A DNA stretch of 64,000 nt from Paenibacillus elgii NBRC 100335 (lineage in GTDB: Bacteria; Bacillota; Bacilli; Paenibacillales; NBRC-103111): positions 1 to 64,000 of the forward strand of contig NZ_BIMB01000037.1 of assembly GCF_004000865.1 (NCBI RefSeq). The letters are read 5' to 3'. The notes under the pieces were generated by a model, which saw nothing but the letters and a program-made list of their open reading frames with translations, was not told where the DNA came from and did not search any database. The translations under genes and the position numbers were made by a program. Of this stretch, positions 33,270 to 42,458 are shown piece after piece. The first letter of the stretch is position 1; every line of letters begins with the position of its first letter.

Positions 33270-35227
33270 TCGAACAACCCCTCCTCCGCATGAATCTCGC
33301 TAAGTATTTGCTTTAACCGCTGCGTAGCTTCCGCAAGCGTGCCTTCCAATTGCGTAGCCGCATTGGTCAAGTGGCCGCCGCCGCCCATCCGCTCCATCAC
33401 GACCTGGACGTTCATCTCGCCGAGCGACCGCGCGCTGATGCCGATCAAGCCGTCCGGCCGCTCGCTGATGACGAACGACGCCATAATTCCTGTCATAGTT
33501 AACAATGTATCAGCAACTTGGGCAATGAGCAACTGTGAATATTTACGTCCCGGCTCATTCACCGCAAGCGCAATATGGTCGAAGATCACGACGGCGTTCT
33601 TAACCACGTCTGCCTTCTGAATGTAATGCTCCAGATCTTCCTTCAGCAGCCGCTGGATTAACGAAGAATCGGCCCCGCTCCGCCGCAGGAACGACGCGGC
33701 TTCGAACGTCCGCGCGCCCGTGCGCAGGCTGAAGCTTCTCGTATCGACGACGATGCCGGCCAGCAGCGCCGTCGCCTCCAGCACGCCCATCGTCAGCCGC
33801 TCGTGGAAATATTGCAGCAGCTCCGTCACCAGCTCGCAGGTGGACGAAGCATACGGCTCCATATAGACGAGCGTGGCATCGTGGATGAAGTCCTCGCTGC
33901 GGCGGTGATGGTCGACCACCACTTTGCGCGGCGTGAGCTGCAGCAGCCGCGGCTCCGGTGTCATCGAGGCCCGGTGTGTATCGACAATGACCGCAAGCGT
34001 GCGCGAATTCGTAATCTGCATCGCCTGATCCGGCGTAATGAACCACCGGTTCAGCTTCTCGTCCTCGTATACCGTCTCCATCAGCTTCTGGATGGACGGG
34101 TTGACCCCCTCCAGCACGATATAGCCTTCCTTGTTGCTGACGTGCGCCATCTTGAGCACCCCGATGGCCGCGCCGATCGCATCCATGTCCGGAACCCGAT
34201 GCCCCATGATCACGACCTTATCACAATCCTTGATCAAGTCCCGCAGCGCATGGGAAATGACCCGGGCCCGCACCCGCGTCCGCTTCTCGATCGCGTTCGT
34301 CCGGCCACCGTAGAACGACAGCCGCTCCCCGACCTTCACGGCCGCTTGGTCGCCACCTCGTCCAAGTGCCATATCCAAGCTCGTCTGCGCCCAATGGCCG
34401 AGCTCGGTGAGCGACGACGTGCCCGAGGCGATACCGATACTAAGCGTCATCGGCAGCTTGTTCTCAATCGTGATGTCCCGCACCTCGTCGAGAATCTCAA
34501 AGCGCGATTGCTCGAGCGCCTTCAGCCCTTTTTGGTCCATCATGACAAAATAACGGTCCGACGCCGTCCGGCGCAGGTACATTTGATGCTTTTGCGCCCA
34601 TTCGGTGATCTCGCCCGTCACTTTAGCCATCATGATGCTGCGCGTCTGGTCGTCCAGCCCCTGCGTCGCCTCGTCAAGATTGTCCATCATGATGATGCCG
34701 ACCGCCAGCTTCTCTTCCTCATAGCGGAGCTGCAGCGATTTCAGTGCCGTGATATCCGTAAAATAAAGCAGCCGCTCATCCGGGCGGACCTGCACTTCGT
34801 AAATCTGCTTGTCGATCGTCATCTCAAGCTTGAGCTCTTTGTCCTTGCGGGTTTTGAGCACGGGGAACATCTCGTTGACCGACTCGCCGATCAGCGAATC
34901 TTTGCCTAGCATTTTGGCGACAAACGGGTTGTGCCATTCGATGATCTTATCCTCGTTATACAAGAGAATCCCGAGCGGCAGCTCGTGGATGACCTCGCTC
35001 CCCGCCCGCTTGACCCGATGGGACAGCGTGCTGACGTATTCGTTCAAATCCTTACGGAACGCCTGTTCCGCCTGCAAGGTGTAGTACCCCAGAATGCCGC
35101 ACAGAACCAGCGCGATCACGCTGATGATCCACGAGTACATGAAAAGAATAAGGATCAGCACCGTAAGCAACGCAAAAATCCATACGATATGCATTCCGTG
35201 CCAACGCTTCAACAGGAACTTCGGCAT
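33266..35227 (-). CDS. gdpP: Cyclic-di-AMP phosphodiesterase GdpP
   Basis: A 653-residue membrane enzyme that hydrolyses c-di-AMP. Two N-terminal membrane helices (about 10-50), a degenerate PAS, a degenerate GGDEF domain (about 175-300), and then DHH-DHHA1. Motifs: [41 protein letters not shown] (the DHH box) and [12 protein letters not shown]. It keeps c-di-AMP, a wall- and potassium-linked second messenger, in range. In the block yybS-gdpP-rplI-dnaB. Confidence 0.97.
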   Translation of the reverse strand: MPKFLLKRWHGMHIVWIFALLTVLILILFMYSWIISVIALVLCGILGYYTLQAEQAFRKDLNEYVSTLSHRVKRAGSEVIHELPLGILLYNEDKIIEWHNPFVAKMLGKDSLIGESVNEMFPVLKTRKDKELKLEMTIDKQIYEVQVRPDERLLYFTDITALKSLQLRYEEEKLAVGIIMMDNLDEATQGLDDQTRSIMMAKVTGEITEWAQKHQMYLRRTASDRYFVMMDQKGLKALEQSRFEILDEVRDITIENKLPMTLSIGIASGTSSLTELGHWAQTSLDMALGRGGDQAAVKVGERLSFYGGRTNAIEKRTRVRARVISHALRDLIKDCDKVVIMGHRVPDMDAIGAAIGVLKMAHVSNKEGYIVLEGVNPSIQKLMETVYEDEKLNRWFITPDQAMQITNSRTLAVIVDTHRASMTPEPRLLQLTPRKVVVDHHRRSEDFIHDATLVYMEPYASSTCELVTELLQYFHERLTMGVLEATALLAGIVVDTRSFSLRTGARTFEAASFLRRSGADSSLIQRLLKEDLEHYIQKADVVKNAVVIFDHIALAVNEPGRKYSQLLIAQVADTLLTMTGIMASFVISERPDGLIGISARSLGEMNVQVVMERMGGGGHLTNAATQLEGTLAEATQRLKQILSEIHAEEGLFE

Positions 35228-35255
35228 TTCATTCGCTCCTAATCCCTAAGATAAG

Positions 35256-36191
35256 TCATTTGCTGGTCATACGGTCACGGATCGGAAAAGCTACGTCGAA
35301 AACGCCCAGCAAGCTGAACATAAAGTAAGCCGGCGGGATGAACAGCAGAAGAAGAATGCCTACAATCGGCAGCGTTTTGTTCCATCGTTTTACATGTGCA
35401 ATGAAAAATAAAAAAGCTATCGCCTGAATCGCAAACGCCGCCATCAGCAGCGGAAGCAGATTGAGAAGCACGGTGAAGACCATCGATCGCGAATCCTTCA
35501 CGAACATCTCCAGGATGAGCGCAAGCAGATACAGCCATACGAACGATTTGGGCAGCATCCAATCCTTAATCGGTTTGAACGCCGGAATCGACTCGCCCGA
35601 GCGTACCAGCACCTTGCGCGCCAGCCAGTGCGATATAACGACGTAGAACAGCGAAAAGCCGATCATATACAACGGCAGCATCTGAACCATCAGCTGCACC
35701 AGCGTGTCCATATCGATAGCCATCAGGCCCTGCACCTGAGCCGGCAGCGTCTGCACGCTGTCCATCATAAATCGTTTCATGTTTCCGATCGGATTCAGGC
35801 CGAACATAGAGCAGACGACTAGGGTGAGCAACAGCTCGCCAAGCAAGGTAAGCGTTCCTGCCGTAATAACCGTACGCGCCGCAGCCCGCTTTTTGTACAG
35901 ATTACCCATCTGAATGACCGGCGGCAGGAAAAAGATCGACACCGAGACGAGCAGCGCCCCGAGCCATCCGGCCAGCAGCGAGGCGACGAAATACACGACA
36001 GCCAGGCTAACGACGTAATGAACCAAAAACCGGCGGGTTCCGAGCTTCACATACATGATCAGCACCGGCACCATCAGCAGAGCGGCCGTAATCAAGCTCA
36101 GCGGCGGCAAAAAGATCGATAAAAGCAAAATGATATACGCAATGCTCCACCCGAGCATACGCGGTTTTTGGGTTCCTTCCAAGCACTTCAC
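35256..36191 (-). CDS. yybS: YybS-family membrane protein (DUF2232)
   Basis: A 311-residue integral membrane protein with about eight hydrophobic helices, in the conserved slot upstream of gdpP. DUF2232 proteins resemble S-components or small-molecule carriers, but no substrate is established. GTG 36191 overlaps the preceding stop (GTGA); TTG 36182, six bases after GAGGTG, is an alternative start. Confidence 0.85.
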   Translation of the reverse strand: MKCLEGTQKPRMLGWSIAYIILLLSIFLPPLSLITAALLMVPVLIMYVKLGTRRFLVHYVVSLAVVYFVASLLAGWLGALLVSVSIFFLPPVIQMGNLYKKRAAARTVITAGTLTLLGELLLTLVVCSMFGLNPIGNMKRFMMDSVQTLPAQVQGLMAIDMDTLVQLMVQMLPLYMIGFSLFYVVISHWLARKVLVRSGESIPAFKPIKDWMLPKSFVWLYLLALILEMFVKDSRSMVFTVLLNLLPLLMAAFAIQAIAFLFFIAHVKRWNKTLPIVGILLLLFIPPAYFMFSLLGVFDVAFPIRDRMTSK

Positions 36192-36499
36192 CTCTTACGC
36201 AAATGATCTTCCACAGCGGATATGTCGCCATACCACTCTTCCAATTGATGTCCTTCTTCGCGGTGCTTTTTCATTTTATCCAATACCGCCTCATCCAAAC
36301 TGCGCGAAGAGATACCAAGCCGTCTTCCCAGGATATAGCAGCAGGCGATAAGACTGGACAGCCCGTCAACAATTTTGGCATGGCTGCCTTCCCACATCCC
36401 CTTCAGCAGATGAGCCAGCTGATCGACCAGTTCGGTTTTGAGCCATTCGATGATTTTGGCCCGTTTTGCCAAATCGACGTCACGATCCAGATTGGACAT
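36188..36499 (-). CDS. MazG-like family protein
   Basis: A 103-residue helical protein (MSNLDRDVDLAKRAKIIEWL, then LLKGMWEGSHAKIVDGLSSL). The pattern resembles MazG-like (PF12643-type) proteins, related to nucleotide pyrophosphohydrolases. The full set of metal-binding acidic residues of active MazG (EExxE) is not obvious, so activity is doubtful. It is coupled to yybS by overlap. Confidence 0.75.
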   Translation of the reverse strand: MSNLDRDVDLAKRAKIIEWLKTELVDQLAHLLKGMWEGSHAKIVDGLSSLIACCYILGRRLGISSRSLDEAVLDKMKKHREEGHQLEEWYGDISAVEDHLRKR

Positions 36500-36547
36500 G
36501 GCCGCTTCTCCCCTTACCCAGACGCTTTCGTTAATTATAACACAATT

Positions 36548-36964
36548 TTACACCTTTTGTTCCGACTGCCACAGCTTGAAGCAATAATCGATGATTTCGC
36601 GGCGGCGGATAATGCCGATGAACACCTCGTTGTCGTCGAGCACCGGCACGAAGTTCTGGTTGGTAGCCAGCGTGATCAGATCCTGCATCTGCTGGTTAAT
36701 TCGCACCGGATGGATCATCATATGCTGCGGCACGTCTTTGAGCTGCACCTTATGCGCATTCTCGAAGCCAATCTCCGGCGAATGCTTGAGCTTCCAGAGC
36801 AAGTCCCCTTCCGTAATTGTGCCGACATACTTGCCGTGATCGTCCACGAGCGGAACGGCCGAATACCGGTGAAATTCCATGCGCTCCAGCGCTTGACGCA
36901 TCGTATGATGAGGGGAAAAATAAATGACATCGTCCTTCGGGACAAGGAAAAATGCAATATTCAA
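36548..36964 (-). CDS. CBS-domain pair protein
   Basis: A 138-residue protein with two CBS motifs: FSPHHTMRQALERMEFHRYS...VPLVDDHGKYVGTITEGDLL (about 17-55) and VRINQQMQDLITLATNQNFV...PVLDDNEVFIGIIRRREII (about 85-128). CBS pairs sense adenine nucleotides. A stand-alone pair beside gdpP suggests a c-di-AMP receptor like DarB/CbpB, an inference from context and size only. Confidence 0.85.
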   Translation of the reverse strand: MNIAFFLVPKDDVIYFSPHHTMRQALERMEFHRYSAVPLVDDHGKYVGTITEGDLLWKLKHSPEIGFENAHKVQLKDVPQHMMIHPVRINQQMQDLITLATNQNFVPVLDDNEVFIGIIRRREIIDYCFKLWQSEQKV

Positions 36965-37082
36965 CGGATCTCCCTACTTTCCTCTTACTTGACCCCCGAC
37001 GCCGGGCCCCGGGTGGTCCTCCCTTCCATCATATCATGATACGAGCCCCGAAGAAAAATCGTGCCGGACCCGCCGGGGTAAG

Positions 37083-37111
37083 CAAAAACCACAGGCCTTG
37101 AGCCTGTGGTT
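37083..37111 (-). terminator. Terminator of the DUF4091 gene
   Basis: AACCACAGGC / GCCTGTGGTT stem, followed by TTTTGC on the minus strand, ten bases after the stop at 37120. Confidence 0.85.
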
Positions 37112-37119
37112 AACGTCAT

Positions 37120-38835
37120 TTACATGTAAAGCCGGTCGTAATCCTCCGGATGAAAACTGTATAATTGCTCTGCCGTTTTTCCCGAACCGGGACATAATTG
37201 CGCCGGATGATCGAACTTGAAAATGCGCTGCAGCGCTTGTTCCACGTGTTCCTCAAGCCCGCTTCGCTTAAGCAGCTGCATGTACTCGAAATCCCGAATC
37301 CCCCGCTGCAGCCATTTGTAGCGAAGCGACAGCAACGGCCGGCCCCCTTTGCCCGGATAGACGAAATTCGTGTCCCCCGCCTTCCACAGCGAAGGCCGGT
37401 AAGACAGCTTTTCGAGCGGATTGTCCGGCCAAACGGTGTAATTCCACCGCAAAAATCCGTCCATCTGCAGCCTTTCCGCCAGCCAAGGAATGACCCTCGA
37501 TTCGATCGCCGGCGAGCTGAGAAATGTATTCGGCTTGTCCGGCACGCAGCAGACGTAATACATCATCCGTCCTTTCGCCTCCGACCGCACCTGCATCAGC
37601 TGCTCGAACTCGCCCGCCGCACAGTCCAGAATCGGCACATAATCGACGATACCTTGGACCCCTTTGCGAATAAATTCGCTTTGATGAATCGCCGCCTTGT
37701 ATTGGAAAGCAGGCGCCATCTCCCGAAGACACGCCATCCGCTTGGCGAACAAGTCGAAATCCTCCGGCTCGTCGGCCACGACCCGAACCCGATCGATCCA
37801 TCCCTTTTCGATAAAATGCCGCTCCAACGCCTGTACATAAGCCGCAAGATCGTTTTTATCGCGGATGAATCGGTAGCTTCCCGCAGCTTCGTCGTAATAA
37901 CGAACACGAATAGCATCGGGGTGGTCCTGCACGATGCTTCCGAATCCTTCCTCCTTGTGCTCCCAGACGTTAATCAGGCCGAAAATCTCCAGCTCCTCGC
38001 GAATGCCATGCTTCTCCCCAAGCTCGACATACCGGTCCAACCGGGAAAAATCGTACGCGAATTCGCCAGAGCAGCGCTTCACGACGGGCACGATGCTGTA
38101 TTCGTTCAAATCAGACGGTTCCGCGTCGATGAACGAGCGCTGGCCGCACCACGGCTCCTCGGAGACGATCAGGGTCAGTGCTTTTTGCCCAAGCTGGCCT
38201 AAGCTGTACAGGTAGGAGTCCAAGATCGCAAAATGCTCATCAGACCAGTACGCGACGTTGTACTTCCGGGCAATATTGCAGTTATGCTGCCACAGATCCA
38301 AGTAAAACGAATATTCCCGCGGGTCCGGCAGCACGCGGACGCCGATCGTCAAGCTGAATGTCAGCTCCCGCTCCAGCACCTCGTCCTCGAACATCGAATG
38401 CGCGTAAAACTTCACCTTCCCGCCGTACGTTCCGGCCGCGGCCGACTCCCCTGCATGCAGCTCGATCCAAAGCGGTTGAATTTTCCGTTTCTGCACGTAG
38501 GCATGCCGTTGCTCCAGCAGCACGTCAGACTTGAGCGTCCGGTCGTCGTCTTCGATCAAGCCAATCAGCTTGACCTCTACCTCACATGGCGCGTCAGTCT
38601 CTATCTCGCAGCGTACGATCTTAATTGGACCGCTTTTGCCCAGGATCGCATCCCCGCCGACCGTCAGCAGGAACTCGTCCCGGTCCGAGCTGATCAGCGC
38701 TTGAAATGCAGCGCTATCGCGCTTCTGGCAGCGAAGATTGAGATGAGAAGCTGCCGCATCCTTCGCCCCTTGATTCCACCAGTTTGCCGACCATATGTAT
38801 TTGTAGAACATGTTTTGCAGGCCATAATGCATCAA
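37120..38835 (-). CDS. DUF4091 protein (GH123-like)
   Basis: A 571-residue cytoplasmic protein: a beta-rich N-terminal half (about 1-165), then a TIM-barrel-like part with FYLDLWQHNCNIARKYNV, VRVVADEPEDFD, and the DUF4091 signature FLRWNYTVWPDNPLEK ... GDTNFVYPG ... RYKWLQRGIRDFEYMQLL. DUF4091 proteins are related to family-123 glycoside hydrolases. The Asp-Glu of ADEPED could be the catalytic pair. Its place between CBS and rpsR genes is not the usual one, and it has its own terminator, so it is probably a later insertion. Confidence 0.85.
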   Translation of the reverse strand: MMHYGLQNMFYKYIWSANWWNQGAKDAAASHLNLRCQKRDSAAFQALISSDRDEFLLTVGGDAILGKSGPIKIVRCEIETDAPCEVEVKLIGLIEDDDRTLKSDVLLEQRHAYVQKRKIQPLWIELHAGESAAAGTYGGKVKFYAHSMFEDEVLERELTFSLTIGVRVLPDPREYSFYLDLWQHNCNIARKYNVAYWSDEHFAILDSYLYSLGQLGQKALTLIVSEEPWCGQRSFIDAEPSDLNEYSIVPVVKRCSGEFAYDFSRLDRYVELGEKHGIREELEIFGLINVWEHKEEGFGSIVQDHPDAIRVRYYDEAAGSYRFIRDKNDLAAYVQALERHFIEKGWIDRVRVVADEPEDFDLFAKRMACLREMAPAFQYKAAIHQSEFIRKGVQGIVDYVPILDCAAGEFEQLMQVRSEAKGRMMYYVCCVPDKPNTFLSSPAIESRVIPWLAERLQMDGFLRWNYTVWPDNPLEKLSYRPSLWKAGDTNFVYPGKGGRPLLSLRYKWLQRGIRDFEYMQLLKRSGLEEHVEQALQRIFKFDHPAQLCPGSGKTAEQLYSFHPEDYDRLYM

Positions 38836-38900
38836 GGTTCATCGCCCTCCGGTTCAGATTAGGCATGCAGGATCTGAAGAGCATCTTGAAGAAGATATAG

Positions 38901-38935
38901 AAAAAGACAGTCGGTAGGATACCAGCTGTCTTTTT
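38901..38935 (-). terminator. Terminator of the rpsF-ssb-rpsR operon
   Basis: AAAAAGACAG / CTGTCTTTTT stem; the T run on the minus strand follows the rpsR stop (38945). It could act in both directions. Confidence 0.85.
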
Positions 38936-38944
38936 CCAATCATT

Positions 38945-39226
38945 CTATTCCGTTGTATAAGGCAGCAGTGCTATTTGACGCGCGCGTTTGATCGCAACGG
39001 TCAGCATACGCTGATATTTAGCGGAAGTACCTGTCACACGACGAGGAAGAATCTTACCGCGCTCGCTGATGAACTTCTTGAGCGTTTCGATGTCTTTGTA
39101 GTCGATGTGCGTAATTTTGTTAACCGTGAAGTAGCACACTTTCCGGCGCTTGCCGCCTTTTTTGCCGCGACCGCCGAACTTTCTTTCGCCGCGCTCTTCC
39201 GGATTACGTCTCTCTCTTTGTTCCAC
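38945..39226 (-). CDS. rpsR: 30S ribosomal protein S18
   Basis: A 93-residue protein with an N-terminal basic tail longer than in Bacillus ([20 protein letters not shown]), then the S18 core [20 protein letters not shown]...[17 protein letters not shown]. Binds 16S rRNA as a partner of S6. Start is GTG 39226. Last gene of rpsF-ssb-rpsR. Confidence 0.97.
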   Translation of the reverse strand: MEQRERRNPEERGERKFGGRGKKGGKRRKVCYFTVNKITHIDYKDIETLKKFISERGKILPRRVTGTSAKYQRMLTVAIKRARQIALLPYTTE

Positions 39227-39270
39227 TTGTTTTCAGTCCTTTCTACGTAGATTGTTCTTCCGCTCTATCG

Positions 39271-39756
39271 CTAGAACGGCAAATCATCATCGGAAATGTC
39301 GATCGGTCTGCCGTCATCCTGGAAAGGATCCTGTTGTTCGCGTCCTCCGCCGTAGCCTCCGCGGTTCCCGCCGCCACTGTTGCCACCGCCACCACCGCCG
39401 CTCATGCCCATACCGCTATCTTCACGGTTTGCGCTGTTAGCAGATTCCAAGAAACGCACATTGTCCGCAATGATCTCCGTCACATAGACGCGACGGCCTT
39501 CATTGTTGTCATAGTTACGTACTTGAATACGGCCTTCGACTGCAGCCAAACGCCCTTTGCGAAGGTAGTTTGCGCAAGTCTCTGCAAGCTGGCGCCAAGT
39601 TACGACCGGAATGAAATCCGCTTCCCGCTGCCCTTGGTTGCTTGTGAAGGGGCGGTCTACCGCAAGCGTAAACTGGGTTACAGCCACACCTGCCGGCGTA
39701 TAACGTAATTCGGGATCACGTGTCAGCCTTCCGATCAGAATTACACGATTCAACAT
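39271..39756 (-). CDS. ssb: Single-stranded DNA-binding protein
   Basis: A 161-residue protein: OB-fold (1-105: [56 protein letters not shown]), then a Gly-rich flexible linker and the acidic tip DISDDDLPF that docks replication and repair partners. I chose ATG 39756, eight bases after GGGAGG, over the ATG two codons earlier. Confidence 0.98.
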   Translation of the reverse strand: MLNRVILIGRLTRDPELRYTPAGVAVTQFTLAVDRPFTSNQGQREADFIPVVTWRQLAETCANYLRKGRLAAVEGRIQVRNYDNNEGRRVYVTEIIADNVRFLESANSANREDSGMGMSGGGGGGNSGGGNRGGYGGGREQQDPFQDDGRPIDISDDDLPF

Positions 39757-39838
39757 CCGCATTCCCTCCCGGATCGTTGCAACGGCCGCATCATCTGACG
39801 ATGCTCGTTGTCAACAAACTCAATTACGGCACGAAGCC

Positions 39839-40123
39839 TTAAGCTACGTCTCTAACGATCAGGTAACGAATGATTTCGTCGGAAATCTTCATTACGCGGT
39901 CAAGCTCGCTAATGACTTCATTGGTTGCGTTGAAATGAACCAACACATAATGACCGTCACGCAGCTTGTTGATCTCATACGCAAGACGGCGCTTACCCAT
40001 CAGGTCGTGTTTCGTAATTTCGCCACCGTTGTTGATGATGTTTTGGAACTTCTCCACCGTAGCCTGAACAGCTTCCTGTTCCAGGTCAGGACGGATGATG
40101 TACATCACTTCGTATTTGCGCAT
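39839..40123 (-). CDS. rpsF: 30S ribosomal protein S6
   Basis: A 94-residue protein, MRKYEVMYIIRPDLEQEAVQ and on to LMGKRRLAYEINKLRDGHYV, a complete S6 fold. AAAGGAGGTGG precedes ATG 40123 (the frame is open upstream but runs into the leader). First gene of the rpsF-ssb-rpsR operon, which in Bacillus is autoregulated by S6:S18. Confidence 0.98.
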   Translation of the reverse strand: MRKYEVMYIIRPDLEQEAVQATVEKFQNIINNGGEITKHDLMGKRRLAYEINKLRDGHYVLVHFNATNEVISELDRVMKISDEIIRYLIVRDVA

Positions 40124-40247
40124 GTTGCCACCTCCTTTTGGACTAGCGGCCCCCGAGTCGGCTTGTACCGTCAGGAGCAAGGAGCGAGAATCGATATTAT
40201 CCAAACTCGCACCATAATACTATAGCAAAATCGAGCGCGCAACGCAA
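40124..40247 (-). promoter_or_regulatory. rpsF promoter and leader
   Basis: TTGCGT (40242-40247) and TATAGT (40219-40224) are 17 bases apart on the minus strand. The leader of roughly 90 bases has a GC-rich hairpin with CCG close to the ribosome site. This is where the S6:S18-binding leader is found in other bacteria; the match is not checked in detail. Confidence 0.5.
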
Positions 40248-40363
40248 GCAAAATCCGCAAGCTACGCCCTTTTTATGCGGTGTTCTGGCAATTATTAGCC
40301 CGCATGCTTCCGAAGCCTTATGGAAAATCTAACATTAGATTTAAGTACAGGAGGTGGCTTGTT

Positions 40364-40549
40364 GTGGGGGAATGGAGTCAGTTCCGTCCGGGAGACAAAG
40401 CGCCGAACGACGGCGAATATATGGAAGTCGGCGAGAATGCCTTTCATATGGGTATCAATAATCCGAAGATCATCAATTTGAAAAAGGGAGATCCCTTCCC
40501 GGAAACAACGAACCATAACCGCAAGTGGAAAAAGCTGTTTCGAGGCTAA
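40364..40549 (+). CDS. YjzC-like small protein
   Basis: A 61-residue protein: SQFRPGDKAPNDGEYMEVGE, NPKIINLKKGDPFPETTNHN, RKW. This is the pattern of the Bacillus YjzC family (function unknown; reported in sporulating Bacillales). AGGAGGTGG lies six bases before GTG 40364. Confidence 0.85.
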   Translation: MGEWSQFRPGDKAPNDGEYMEVGENAFHMGINNPKIINLKKGDPFPETTNHNRKWKKLFRG

Positions 40550-40627
40550 AGCGGCTCGCTCCCTTCCAGATGGGTGATCGGCGGGGAGCCTGCTTCCTAT
40601 GCAACTTGGACAAAGGAGGCGCAACCG

Positions 40628-40882
40628 ATGCGCTATAAATATACGAAAATCTTGACCATTGTGGGCATTGTGCTGTGCTTTATCCATTATGTCGGACACG
40701 AGTACGATCCGGTGTATCTGCTCTTCTATTCGCTCAGCGTGCCCGCCTGGTTTTACCCGATCTTCACCTACACCAATATCAATCCTTGGCCGCTTTATCT
40801 GCTCACCGTACTTTCATGGACGATTATCGGCTATGCCGTTGACCGATTCTCCGTCTACCGACGGACGAAGGGCGGGGAATGA
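40628..40882 (+). CDS. Small membrane protein
   Basis: An 84-residue protein with three hydrophobic helices (ILTIVGIVLCFIHYVG, YLLFYSLSVPAWFYPIF, YLLTVLSWTIIGYAV) and a basic tail RFSVYRRTKG. AAAGGAGG precedes ATG 40628. Probably co-transcribed with the YjzC-like gene and ended by the terminator at 40939. Function unknown. Confidence 0.75.
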   Translation: MRYKYTKILTIVGIVLCFIHYVGHEYDPVYLLFYSLSVPAWFYPIFTYTNINPWPLYLLTVLSWTIIGYAVDRFSVYRRTKGGE

Positions 40883-40938
40883 GTCCTCCAAATGGTACAG
40901 GAACAATTAAGTATCCTAATAATATATGACATGAAGAT

Positions 40939-40966
40939 AAAGGAACCTTGACTTGGTTCCTTTTTA
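40939..40966 (+). terminator. Terminator after the small membrane protein
   Basis: AAAGGAACC / GGTTCCTTT stem with a seven-base loop and a TTTTTA tail. Confidence 0.85.
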
Positions 40967-41051
40967 ATCTCCTCTTGTATCGCTGGTCTTCTGCCGGGTC
41001 CATCCCTTAGCCCCGCATATTCAAATTGCCTTCTCTTATTTCTTTTTAACG

Positions 41052-41366
41052 TTAGTTTTCGTTTATTAATTTGAGATCATCCATATGGTGAATAACATGA
41101 AAATTTAAAAGCTGGTATGCACTCATACCGATCAATTTATCATGTAAATCATAAATGGTCACCTCGCCGCGGATCGTATCTCCTAATTGCATCGATACCT
41201 GACTTTCAACATAAACTCGTTCGTTTTGCGTCCGGACGGCTATCGTGTAGTGAATAGTTCCTTCAAGAATATAAAACGCGTGCGATCCATCTGGAGTCAA
41301 ATAAGCATCAACCAATTCAAATGCATTTTCCCCTTGCTCAATCACCATTTTAATTCGTTTGAGCAT
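41052..41366 (-). CDS. Hypothetical protein
   Basis: A 104-residue soluble protein starting MLKRIKMVIEQGENAFELVD, beta-rich (AFYILEGTIHYTIAVRTQ, ESQVSMQLGDTIRGEVTIYD). GGGGGAAGAAGG precedes ATG 41366; the frame open further upstream crosses the operator region. It is divergent from the HTH gene at 41537, so the two may share control. Family not recognised. Confidence 0.65.
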   Translation of the reverse strand: MLKRIKMVIEQGENAFELVDAYLTPDGSHAFYILEGTIHYTIAVRTQNERVYVESQVSMQLGDTIRGEVTIYDLHDKLIGMSAYQLLNFHVIHHMDDLKLINEN

Positions 41367-41432
41367 AATCCTTCTTCCCCCTTGTTCATTAGTGTATAAC
41401 ACTTCTGCAGTAGTACTTATGAGGTATATAAT

Positions 41433-41449
41433 ATTACTTCTAAAGTAAT
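41433..41449. promoter_or_regulatory. Palindromic operator candidate between divergent genes
   Basis: ATTACTT-CTA-AAGTAAT, a perfect 7-bp inverted repeat, with related half-sites AGTACTT (near 41411) and CAGTAATATT (near 41456). It lies between the 41366 and 41537 starts and is a natural binding site for the HTH protein. Confidence 0.55.
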
Positions 41450-41536
41450 ACTTCAACAGTAATATTCAAAAAATTTTCCCCGCCTCGTTTAGTTACGTTA
41501 TAATACAAGAAGGATGCAAACTAAGGAGCGTAACAA

Positions 41537-41803
41537 ATGACGGAGAAAGTACGATTTAACCTTGGTAGAACTATTGAAGAGTTAGGAATTACGAGGAATA
41601 AATTGGCTGTCGAGTCAAAAACGCGGCCGGCCACAGTATTAGATTTAGTGAGCGGGGAAACAAAACGAATCGAAATTCATACATTGGTTAATTTACTTGA
41701 TACATTAAATAAAATTGCGCGCGAACAAGGCATTACTCGTAAAATAACGATATCCGACATAATTGAATACATACCGGATAATAAGGAAGTAGAGACTCCG
41801 TAA
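41537..41803 (+). CDS. Small XRE/Cro-type regulator
   Basis: An 88-residue protein of the short HTH class: VRFNLGRTIEELGITRNKLA, then VESKTRPATVLDLVSGETKR, and the tail KITISDIIEYIPD typical of Cro/CI-like HTH_26 regulators. AAGGAG precedes ATG 41537. It probably regulates itself and the divergent 41052 gene. Confidence 0.85.
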   Translation: MTEKVRFNLGRTIEELGITRNKLAVESKTRPATVLDLVSGETKRIEIHTLVNLLDTLNKIAREQGITRKITISDIIEYIPDNKEVETP

Positions 41804-41935
41804 CACGCTAAAGCAATAAGCGTTGAGGTACTTAATTTGATGTGTAAAGCATTGGATTGCACACCCGGAGACCTGCTTGAATATGAACCTGACGAGATAA
41901 CGCAAAATCCCCGTAGCAGTGACATAAAGTCCTGA
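41804..41935 (+). pseudogene. C-terminal remnant of a second Cro-like regulator
   Basis: Directly after the stop of the previous gene, and in the same frame, the sequence reads VLNLMCKALDCTPGDLLEYE, then PDE, and stops. This is the standard C-terminus of HTH_26-type regulators, so it is a leftover of a tandem paralogue. Confidence 0.65.
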
Positions 41936-41950
41936 ATACGGGGATTTTCT
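41904..41950 (+). terminator. Terminator after the HTH gene
   Basis: AAAATCCCCGTA / TACGGGGATTTT, a 12-bp stem with a 21-base loop, followed by CTT. It overlaps the remnant frame. Confidence 0.75.
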
Positions 41951-42021
41951 TATGTAACCGGAAAAGTGGTTAAAGCGTCTTGCCGATTGGGATGCTGTCC
42001 TATCCCACTTTCCACACAAAC

Positions 42022-42042
42022 AAAAAAACGACCCTGCGGTCG
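42022..42042 (-). terminator. Terminator of tRNA-Ser
   Basis: CGACC / GGTCG stem followed by TTTTTTT on the minus strand, 18 bases beyond the tRNA end. Confidence 0.85.
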
Positions 42043-42059
42043 TCTCGTTTTTATAGTTA

Positions 42060-42150
42060 TGGCGGAAAGAGTGGGATTCGAACCCACGCACGGCTTGCGC
42101 CGCCTAGCTGATTTCGAGTCAGCCCCCTTGGGCCTCTTGGGTACCTTTCC
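42060..42150 (-). tRNA. tRNA-Ser (CGA)
   Basis: A 91-base class II tRNA. The acceptor is GGAAAGG/TCTTTCC, the discriminator is G and CCA is encoded. The anticodon loop CTCGAAA gives anticodon CGA. A long variable arm (GGCGGCGCAAGCCG region) and the T-loop TTCGAAT are present. Reads UCG codons. Confidence 0.97.
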
Positions 42151-42224
42151 GCATTAAAGGGACAAGAAATATAATAGCATACACACCCGTATGTATGCAA
42201 GTGCTTTTTAATATTTACCAGCGA

Positions 42225-42458
42225 TCAAGCTTCTCCCTCATCCGTGGCCGCAGAATCTTCAGCTGGCGCGGCGGAGCGAAGCACTTTTTTCAGCTTACTC
42301 TCGAACTTGGACCGGGGAACGAGCACGCTGTGCTTGCACCCGACACACTTGATGCGAATATCCATTCCCATCCGGATAATCTCCATCTCGTTCGTACCGC
42401 ACGGATGCGGCTTCTTCATCTGTACGACGTCGCCTAACTGATACTGCTTCTTCTCCAT
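42225..42458 (-). CDS. yyzM: DUF951 protein (YyzM-like)
   Basis: A 77-residue protein: QLGDVVQMKKPHPCGTNEME, IIRMGMDIRIKCVGCKHSVL, VPR. The family signature includes the CxxC. An acidic/alanine-rich tail extends it. ATG 42458 overlaps the mscS-like stop, so it is coupled to that gene. Function unknown; conserved near the origin in Bacillales. Confidence 0.9.
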   Translation of the reverse strand: MEKKQYQLGDVVQMKKPHPCGTNEMEIIRMGMDIRIKCVGCKHSVLVPRSKFESKLKKVLRSAAPAEDSAATDEGEA

